From Kmv34 sp964524965 (GTDB lineage Bacteria; Aerophobota; Aerophobia; Aerophobales; B3-G15), in the NCBI GenBank assembly GCA_964524965.1, contig CAZGDY010000002.1:1-46586 (forward strand): DNA of 46,586 bases, given 5' to 3'. The notes under the pieces were generated by a model, which worked only from the letters and a program-made list of their open reading frames with translations, searched no databases and was not told the DNA's origin. Position 1 is the first letter of the stretch, and every line of letters starts with the position of its first letter. This document shows positions 40,525 to 46,586 of the stretch, piece by piece. A program made the translations under genes and the position numbers.

Positions 40525-40537
40525 GGGGGTGGGTAAA

Positions 40538-42934
40538 TTAAGCTCCTAATTTTATCGGATTTTCAGCTTCTTTTTCTCTAATAAAACAACGTAGCCTTAC
40601 CTCTTCAGAAAACAAGAGATTTCCCTTAGAAACAAGTCGGGCTAAGATAATGTACTCCCCGGAAGAAATTTCTTTTTCCACTTTGAATTTTAAGATAGCA
40701 GGACAAGCAGAAGATAGATTTAAATTTAAAAAATCCTTTTCCCAAAAAAGTTTTTCCTCGTCTTTTATCTCTATTTGCAAGGAAAAATCTTCGTTAGCGC
40801 TGAGAACATTTTTTTTTGCATAGATAAGGGCATTAAGATAAAAATGTTTCTTAGGCCCCGTTAAATAAGAAAGAAAAACAAGAAGATAATCATCGCGTGG
40901 AAAAAAAGAAAAAGAAGGCAAAATTTCTTTTATGCTCAATTTATCTTTGTTTTTCTGCTCTTTTTCGGCTAATTTATGATACTCTTGATAAACCAACGAA
41001 AGTTTTTCCGGCAAAGAAAATTGTGAATTCCAGATATTTCCCTGAACATAATATAAAAAAGCATTATCTAACCTTTTTTCTGCTACTTTTAAATTTCCCT
41101 GCTTTATATTAGTTTCTGCTTCCAAAAGATTCAAATAACCAAAATTGCTATAGCCGGCAGAAAAATTAGGGTACAAAAAAATACAAGTAGAAAGAGCTTT
41201 TCTTGCCTCCTCCATCTTTCCCAATTTAAGGTAGGCAAATGCCTTTCGGTTGTGTATATTAGGTATATTCCAGTTAAGCTCAGCCCTATTGGCAGAGTTA
41301 ATTACATCCTGATAAAGTCCCTGATAACTATAGATTCTTGTAAGATCAGCAAAAGCCTGAGCATTATAAGGATTAATCTTCACTGCCTTTTCCAACTGTT
41401 TTTTGGCTGAAAAATAGGCATCAGTTTCCATGAAAAGTTGGCCTTGTTTTACATTAAGATCCGAGATGAATATTTTCATTCTCCAAAAAGACAAATACGA
41501 AGCACCACTAATAATTAGTAACAGAGCAACCCACCTTAGAAGCACTTTAGACTGGGTGAAAAACAGTTTTTTGGTACTCTCCACCTCATTTATCAGATAA
41601 TCTTTAGCGCCTTTTCTCCATTTAATTTTTCCCTGAATTATTCCAGCTGCAAGGGCCAGAAACAACCAAAACACCATCCCATTTTGGATAATATGAAAAG
41701 GAAAACTAACCAGAGCATGAATTAAAAAAGAAGTTATTCCTCCACTAAGAAATATTAAAAATAAACAAGGAGTGGTAGTTTTTTCTCGGATATTTTTCCT
41801 TAAAAAAGAAAAGAGTTTCCAATAAAAAAGACCTATAATTCCTAAAAAAAGAGAAAGTCCTATTAAACCTTCCTCTGCCCATATCTGAAGATAATCATTG
41901 TGGGCATTTATAGAACGATTAGCTCTGGTTAAATAATTTTTATTTTCCTCTCGGGAAAGAACCCTCCCCTGAGCTGAAGGATAATGAACTCCAAAGGTTC
42001 CCACTCCCCAACCTAAAATAGGTTTCTCCTTTATGAGCTCAAGTGCAGATTGCCAGATTAAAAAACGATGAGAAGAAGAAGCTTTAGGACTTACTACTGA
42101 AACACTTCTTTCCACTAAATTTATCTTTTTAAGATTAAGCGGATTAGGAAATAAGAAAATGAGACTGATAACAAAAATCATCATTGCCAATAAAACAACA
42201 GATAATTTATTCCTCTTAAAAAAATCACCCCTGTAAAAAAAGAGCAAAACTAAAACAAAAAAACTGGAGAAAAAAAGGGCAACCCAGGCTCCTCTGGCAT
42301 AAGTCATCAGGCAACTTGCGTAAAGAATGCCAATTATTATTAACCACAAAAACTTCCATTTTTTTTGGATAAAAAAAAGAAGAACTCCTAAGTGTAAAGC
42401 TGCCACTAAGTAACCGGCCAGATAGTTAGGATTACCAAAGGTGGAAAAAAGACGAAGCCTTGATGTCAATTGCTTCCAAATGGGTAGTTCAGCCCCGTAA
42501 AACTGAAAAAAGCTATAGGCGGCAGCTAAAAATCCAGCACTAACAACCCCTATTAATAAAATTTTTACCCATCTTTCATTTTCGATCGCTTTAAAAGTTA
42601 AAAAATAAACGGTAAAAAATACACCCCAAACTCCCAAACCAAGAAAGGAAGCATAAAGAGAAGCACTCCAGATAGAAGATATCACTGAAAAGGCACTAAA
42701 AAAAATAATAAATAAAGTAAGAAAAGGGGGGGAGGAAAAAGTTGATTTATTAAAAAATAATTCGAAAGATAAACCGCTTAACAAAGCTAAACACCCAATC
42801 TGAGCAAATGTTTGCTTAACGGAAGAGAAAGTTGTAGCCCATCCGTAAAAAAGGAGAGGAGTTAAAAAAATTAGCTCAAAAAGTCCCAAGCGAATAAAAA
42901 AAATGAGAGAGGGAAAAGACTTACTCTCATCCAT
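40538..42934 (-). CDS. O-antigen ligase/PglL-like membrane protein with TPR domain
   Basis: A 798-residue membrane protein. Residues about 10-440 contain a dozen hydrophobic segments and the Wzy_C/O-antigen ligase pattern: TFGNPNYLAGYL near 165, the periplasmic loop with SSSHRFLIWQSALELIKEKPILGWGVGTFGVHYP near 290, and NAHNDYLQIWAEEGLIGL near 343. Residues about 490-640 are TPR repeats (AKKQLEKAVKINPYNAQAFADLTRIY, HNRKAFAYLKLGKMEEARKAL). Relatives either ligate O-antigen to lipid A or, as PglL/PilO, transfer glycans to pilin. Its place 7 bases after pilC and just upstream of the pilin transcript suggests pilin or surface glycosylation; this is inference. Confidence 0.8.
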   Translation of the reverse strand: MDESKSFPSLIFFIRLGLFELIFLTPLLFYGWATTFSSVKQTFAQIGCLALLSGLSFELFFNKSTFSSPPFLTLFIIFFSAFSVISSIWSASLYASFLGLGVWGVFFTVYFLTFKAIENERWVKILLIGVVSAGFLAAAYSFFQFYGAELPIWKQLTSRLRLFSTFGNPNYLAGYLVAALHLGVLLFFIQKKWKFLWLIIIGILYASCLMTYARGAWVALFFSSFFVLVLLFFYRGDFFKRNKLSVVLLAMMIFVISLIFLFPNPLNLKKINLVERSVSVVSPKASSSHRFLIWQSALELIKEKPILGWGVGTFGVHYPSAQGRVLSREENKNYLTRANRSINAHNDYLQIWAEEGLIGLSLFLGIIGLFYWKLFSFLRKNIREKTTTPCLFLIFLSGGITSFLIHALVSFPFHIIQNGMVFWLFLALAAGIIQGKIKWRKGAKDYLINEVESTKKLFFTQSKVLLRWVALLLIISGASYLSFWRMKIFISDLNVKQGQLFMETDAYFSAKKQLEKAVKINPYNAQAFADLTRIYSYQGLYQDVINSANRAELNWNIPNIHNRKAFAYLKLGKMEEARKALSTCIFLYPNFSAGYSNFGYLNLLEAETNIKQGNLKVAEKRLDNAFLYYVQGNIWNSQFSLPEKLSLVYQEYHKLAEKEQKNKDKLSIKEILPSFSFFPRDDYLLVFLSYLTGPKKHFYLNALIYAKKNVLSANEDFSLQIEIKDEEKLFWEKDFLNLNLSSACPAILKFKVEKEISSGEYIILARLVSKGNLLFSEEVRLRCFIREKEAENPIKLGA

Positions 42935-42941
42935 GACCTTT

Positions 42942-44174
42942 TTATCCTGCTATGTGTTGGAACATTGTAAAATAAGGTAGGTACATCGCCACCACTATTA
43001 CCCCTACTGTGCCTCCCAAAAAAGCTATTAGTACCGGCTCAATTAAACTGGCAAGAGATTCTACCATTCGATTAACTTCATCCTCGTAAAAATCGGCTAT
43101 TTTATTTAACATTGTATCAAGAGCACCTGTTTTTTCGCCCACAGCAATCATATTCACAACAAGAGGAGGGAAAACAGAATATCTTTTAAGAGGTACGGCA
43201 ATAGTTTCCCCTTCTCTTAAAGCTTCTCTTGATTCTTCGGTAGCTTTCTCAATAATTCTACTCCCCGCTGTTTTCCCCGTAAGAGTCAAAGCCTCAAGGA
43301 TAGGAACACCGCTATTAGATAATGTAGCAAGAGTTCGGGCAAATCTGGACAGAGCTATTCTATGGTAGAGCTTTCCCATAACAGGTATTTTTAATTTTAG
43401 AGCATCCAACCACAAAGCTCCTTTATCCGTCCTTTTAAGTAGCACGTAAACAAGATAAACTATCACAATTGTAATGGGAATGATGTAAAACTGCTCTCTT
43501 AAGTATCGAGACAAATCAAGAATAAATTGAGTAAAGGCAGGTAATTTTGCTCCAAAACCTTCTTCAAAAAGTTCTTCCATTATTGGTAGAATATAAAATA
43601 GCAAGACTAAGGTTAATCCTCCGGTCATAAATAAGACAAAAAGAGGATAGCGCATAGCTGTTTTTATTTTATTTTTAATGCTTTCTGTGCTTTCAAGATA
43701 ATTTGCCAGTCTCAATAATATTTCATCAAGTATCCCCCCTGTCTCTCCCGCTCTTATCAAATTGTAAATTAACGGTGGAAACTTTTTGGGATGACGAGAA
43801 AAAGCATCAGAGAGGTAGGTTCCTGCCTTGATATCTTCTCTTACTTTAATTAAAACCTCTCGGAGAGTAATATTTTGAACCTGTTCAACTAAAATATCAA
43901 GAGACTGAACAATAGGTAGTCCAGCATCTATAAGAGTAGCAAACTGGCGAAATGTAATAATGATATCTCTTGTTTTAACTCTAGGTTTAAAAATGGAAAA
44001 CTCGGAAAGATTCTTTCCTCCCATTCTGGCTAACCCAGATTGCCTTCTTAAAGAAATAACAGAAAGTCTGCGCGGACGTAAACGAGAGATTACTGCTCTT
44101 TCATTATCAGCCTCAATTTCACCTTTAATTTTTTTTCCTGTAAAATCCCGAGCTACATAAGTATAGTTTGGCAT
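42942..44174 (-). CDS. pilC: Type IV pilus inner-membrane platform protein PilC (GspF family)
   Basis: A 410-residue polytopic protein on which the pilus assembly ATPase acts. It has the small N-terminal domain (MPNYTYVARDFTGKKIKGEIEADNE) and two homologous GspF repeats: TFRQFATLIDAGLPIVQSLDIL near 75 and LSRFARTLATLSNSGVPILEALTL near 275. Three membrane segments are visible near 170-195, 220-245 and 380-402. It begins 35 bases after pilB, so the two are co-transcribed. Family relatives act in type II secretion too; the pilin, pilD and riboswitch neighbours favour a pilus or pseudopilus system. Confidence 0.94.
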   Translation of the reverse strand: MPNYTYVARDFTGKKIKGEIEADNERAVISRLRPRRLSVISLRRQSGLARMGGKNLSEFSIFKPRVKTRDIIITFRQFATLIDAGLPIVQSLDILVEQVQNITLREVLIKVREDIKAGTYLSDAFSRHPKKFPPLIYNLIRAGETGGILDEILLRLANYLESTESIKNKIKTAMRYPLFVLFMTGGLTLVLLFYILPIMEELFEEGFGAKLPAFTQFILDLSRYLREQFYIIPITIVIVYLVYVLLKRTDKGALWLDALKLKIPVMGKLYHRIALSRFARTLATLSNSGVPILEALTLTGKTAGSRIIEKATEESREALREGETIAVPLKRYSVFPPLVVNMIAVGEKTGALDTMLNKIADFYEDEVNRMVESLASLIEPVLIAFLGGTVGVIVVAMYLPYFTMFQHIAG

Positions 44175-44209
44175 TGCGCATCTACCTTTTAATAATGTCT
44201 ATTATTCCG

Positions 44210-45922
44210 CTAAGTAATACCTATTATCCGGCCCATTTCCTCTACAGTACTCTCTCCTTTTAGCACCTTGATAATAGCATTTTCCTTCAGAGAAACCATT
44301 CCTTGTTCCAAAGCTAACTTTTTAATCTCAATATCGGAAGCTCTTTTTACTATCAACTCTTTCATGTTATCATCAACTTCCAGAGCCTCCATCACAGCCA
44401 TTCTCCCCTTATAACCACTATTATTGCAGACACTACAGCCTTTTTTCCGATAGAAAACCACATCTTTAGGGTCCTTTTCAACACCCATTTCTTTTAAAAG
44501 GAGTGGCGAAGGATTGTAAGTCTCAGCACATTCCTTGCAAACTTTACGCATCAGACGTTGGGCACCCACAAAAATAAGAGAACCAGCTACTAAAAAAGGT
44601 TCGATCCCCATATTAAGTAGTCTGGTTATAGCTCCCGCAGCATCATTGGTATGAAGAGTGGTGAATAAAAGATGTCCGGTAAGAGCAGCTTTGATACCTA
44701 TGTCTGCTGTTTCTAAATCTCTCATCTCTCCTAACATTATTATGTCAGGGTCCTGCCTGAGAAAACTTCTGAGAACCCGGGAAAAAGTTAAACCTATTTC
44801 CTCCTTAACCTGAACCTGATTTACACCTTCTTGCTCATATTCCACAGGATCCTCAATAGTAATGATATTTCTATCATAAGTATTAAGAGTTCTTATGGCT
44901 GCATGAAGAGAGGTAGATTTACCAGAACTGGTAGGACCTGTCAAAATAATCATTCCATAGGGATGTTTAATAGCTTTTTGATATTTTTTAAAAACATCTT
45001 TTTCTAATCCTAATTTATCAATACTTAAACCCATCAATTGAGCTTTGTCAAGAAGACGTAAGGCAATTTTCTCTCCATGTATTGTGGGAACAGTGGAAAC
45101 TCTAAAATCTATATCCCGATTGTAAGCTCTTATTCTAAATCTTCCATCTTGAGGAAGACGGCGTTCTGCAATGTCCATTTCCGACAAGATTTTTACGCGG
45201 GAGATTATCGCATTTTGTACCCTCTTGGGTAAATTCATAGCAGAGTAGAGAATTCCATCAATACGGTAGCGAACCTGCATTTTATGCTCAAATGGTTCCA
45301 GATGAATATCAGTAGTTCTTTCTCTTATGCCTCGAGAAATAATCATATTTACCATTTTGACAATGGGAGCCTGTTTAGCTTCTTGGAGTAGTTCATCTAA
45401 ATTAACTGAATCTTCCCCTGTTACTACTGTTAAATCATCATCACCCGTAGAGTGTTGAATGAGAGTAGCAAGGTTTTGCTCCGCTTTGGCAGAAAAATAA
45501 TTAGCTATAACATTATCCATTTCAGTAGGTGTTACCGCTATAGTTTGAATAGCATAACCGGTCCTTTCCCTAAGAGAATCAATGAGAAGTACATTTAAAG
45601 GATCAGCTGTAGCTATAGTTAAACCGTTTCCGGATTTTGCCAAAGGAATTACTTTTTCTCGACGAATAACGTCTTCAGGAAGAATTTCCACTACTTCTGG
45701 ATCCAGCTTATAATTATCTAATTTTACATGAGGAATTCCCACCTGCTTACCTAAGCTAATTACAAGCTGTTCTTCGGTAACTAAACCTAACTTTGTTAAT
45801 ATATTAGGTAAATTACCTCCGTTTTCCTTTTGATACTGTTGAGCTTTTTTTAAGCCTTCCTTATTAATAAAATTTTCTTTAAGAAGAACTTCTCCTAAGC
45901 TCATTCTAACAAGCTTAGCCAT
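44210..45922 (-). CDS. pilB: Type IV pilus assembly ATPase PilB (GspE family)
   Basis: A 570-residue hexameric ATPase that powers pilus extension. It opens with the MshEN/GspE N-terminal domain (LGEVLLKENFINKEGLKKAQQYQ) often used to bind c-di-GMP, which matters given the nearby riboswitch. The motor has Walker A GPTSSGKSTSLHAA near 325, the Asp box ITIEDPVEYEQEGVNQVQV, Walker B PDIIMLGEMRDLETADIGIKAALTGHLLFTTLHTNDA, and a zinc tetracysteine (CKEC and CSVCNNSG) near 465 and 500. No pilT retraction ATPase follows. GAGG precedes the ATG by 6 bases. Confidence 0.95.
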   Translation of the reverse strand: MAKLVRMSLGEVLLKENFINKEGLKKAQQYQKENGGNLPNILTKLGLVTEEQLVISLGKQVGIPHVKLDNYKLDPEVVEILPEDVIRREKVIPLAKSGNGLTIATADPLNVLLIDSLRERTGYAIQTIAVTPTEMDNVIANYFSAKAEQNLATLIQHSTGDDDLTVVTGEDSVNLDELLQEAKQAPIVKMVNMIISRGIRERTTDIHLEPFEHKMQVRYRIDGILYSAMNLPKRVQNAIISRVKILSEMDIAERRLPQDGRFRIRAYNRDIDFRVSTVPTIHGEKIALRLLDKAQLMGLSIDKLGLEKDVFKKYQKAIKHPYGMIILTGPTSSGKSTSLHAAIRTLNTYDRNIITIEDPVEYEQEGVNQVQVKEEIGLTFSRVLRSFLRQDPDIIMLGEMRDLETADIGIKAALTGHLLFTTLHTNDAAGAITRLLNMGIEPFLVAGSLIFVGAQRLMRKVCKECAETYNPSPLLLKEMGVEKDPKDVVFYRKKGCSVCNNSGYKGRMAVMEALEVDDNMKELIVKRASDIEIKKLALEQGMVSLKENAIIKVLKGESTVEEMGRIIGIT

Positions 45923-45954
45923 TTTATCCTCATTGGGTTTTATTAATTAATTTA

Positions 45955-45982
45955 AGAGTACCACATCGAATAGGAGTGTCAA
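45955..45982 (-). promoter_or_regulatory. Possible promoter of pilB-pilC
   Basis: Minus-strand perfect TTGACA (45977-45982), 16-base spacer, TACTCT (45955-45960). The -10 is weak. The surrounding TTCTTGACACTCC also occurs before pilD. Confidence 0.4.
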
Positions 45983-46097
45983 GAAGGTACGGCAATAACT
46001 GTTTTTTTCTAAGTTTGAGCTGATTTCAAATTAATCTGGCCCAGCGTAAAATTTTGATAATAGATACTTAGTTTTTTAACCTTTGCCCTAATAATCC

Positions 46098-46107
46098 NNN
46101 NNNNNNN
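46098..46107. other. Assembly gap (10 N)
   Basis: Ten unknown bases between the pilB upstream region and queA. The true gap length is unknown, and an element or gene could be missing. Confidence 0.98.
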
Positions 46108-46225
46108 TACAACATAAATAATACTCCAAAATTAAAAAAATGCAAGACTTTCCCCAGCTAAAAAAGGATGAAAGTTGACCAAAAAACATTTTAAATTAAA
46201 GTTAAGATAAAGAAAGAGTAGAAAA

Positions 46226-46586
46226 ATGAAAATAGATGAGTTTGATTATTGCCTGCCAAAAAAATTAATTGCTCAAGAACCTTATTTTCCAAGAGATAAG
46301 TGTCAACTTTTAGTCTTGCATAAAAACGGAAAAATAGAACATAAGAAATTTCATCAGATTACAGATTATTTGCAAGAAGGAGACTTAATAGTAATAAATA
46401 CTACTAAGGTTATCCCGGCAAGATTTATTGGAAACAAAGAAAAAACAAAAGGTAAAGTAGAAATATTTCTGCTTAAAAAAATAAATGAAGCCAAATGGCA
46501 ATGTATTTTAAAACCTTTCAAAAAAATTAAAGAGGGAACAACAGTGATTTTTCACGGAAAAGATATAAAAGCAAAACTCATCAAAA
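46226..46586 (+). CDS. queA: S-adenosylmethionine:tRNA ribosyltransferase-isomerase, 3'-truncated
   Basis: The first 120 residues of QueA, which adds the epoxycyclopentane part of queuosine to tRNA using SAM as ribosyl donor. The N-terminus MKIDEFDYCLPKKLIAQEP matches the family block FDYxLPxxLIAQxP, followed by RDKCQLLVL, DYLQEGDLIVINTTKVIPARFIG (family NDTRVIPAR) and KVEIFLLKK. The frame is open to the end of the window; about 220 further residues are expected. The SD is weak. It lies beyond the N gap, in the opposite direction to pilB. Confidence 0.92.
   Translation, partial: MKIDEFDYCLPKKLIAQEPYFPRDKCQLLVLHKNGKIEHKKFHQITDYLQEGDLIVINTTKVIPARFIGNKEKTKGKVEIFLLKKINEAKWQCILKPFKKIKEGTTVIFHGKDIKAKLIK

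Noticed and set aside
1..46586. CRISPR arrays, insertion sequences, prophage or integrase genes
   Set aside because: No regularly spaced repeats, transposase, integrase or phage gene was seen on either strand.

Overview
The window reads as a contig from an uncultured, AT-rich, strictly anaerobic bacterium. It has an outer membrane: a BamA/Omp85 gene, a type IV pilus cluster and a lipopolysaccharide-type O-antigen ligase fold are present. Oxygen and nitric oxide are handled with anaerobe tools: desulfoferrodoxin, rubrerythrins, a flavodiiron protein with its high-molecular-weight rubredoxin, and hybrid cluster protein. I cannot assign a phylum from sequence alone. A run of 10 N at 46098-46107 marks a scaffold join, so the link to queA beyond it is only as good as the scaffolding.

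Layout. 1-1.05 kb: a 5'-truncated desulfoferrodoxin and a convergent ferritin-like protein. 1.3-4.1 kb (+): a sulfur-transfer/iron-sulfur cluster, tusA-like, DsrE-like, NifS/IscS-like, IscU fused to a MIP18/DUF59 domain. The NifS/IscS protein keeps the persulfide cysteine but has lost the PLP-binding lysine and three other PLP-pocket residues. This is the most unusual system here. 4.2-6.8 kb (-): a two-gene 2-oxoacid:ferredoxin oxidoreductase. 7.3-12.0 kb (+): a carbohydrate operon with a clear promoter (zinc dehydrogenase, FGGY kinase, class I aldolase, MFS transporter), substrate unknown. 12.1-17.2 kb (+): a nitrosative/oxidative-stress group led by an Fe-S-type Rrf2 regulator whose start codon lies a few bases from a perfect palindrome over its own -10 box, followed by hcp, a small zinc-ribbon protein, hrb, fprA and rubrerythrin.

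17.4-37.7 kb is almost entirely minus strand and mostly housekeeping: DUF6506, ilvB, secA, ogt, uvrC, a TudS/DUF523-like protein, rsmD, bamA, clpC, purA, dnaB, serA and its partner aminotransferase, rpmA, a 57-residue membrane protein found by hand, RNase P RNA, RNase HI, a coiled-coil protein and tRNA-Arg(UCG). At 38.0 kb a nikR-type regulator points the other way. 38.5-45.9 kb (-) is the envelope/pilus region: pilB, pilC, a Wzy/PglL-like O-antigen ligase with TPRs, then a cyclic-di-GMP-I type riboswitch with an intrinsic terminator in front of a pilin/pseudopilin gene, then the prepilin peptidase and an FtsB/DivIC-like protein. The window ends inside queA.

How the parts work together. The stress genes form a rubredoxin-centred electron chain: Hrb passes electrons to FprA for NO or O2 reduction, rubrerythrin removes peroxide, Hcp handles NO/hydroxylamine, and an Fe-S Rrf2 protein is the likely sensor. 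The sulfur cluster would feed Fe-S proteins, possibly from persulfide rather than cysteine. In the pilus region a second messenger probably controls one pilin transcript. Starts were refined by Shine-Dalgarno (SD) placement; several genes use TTG or GTG.
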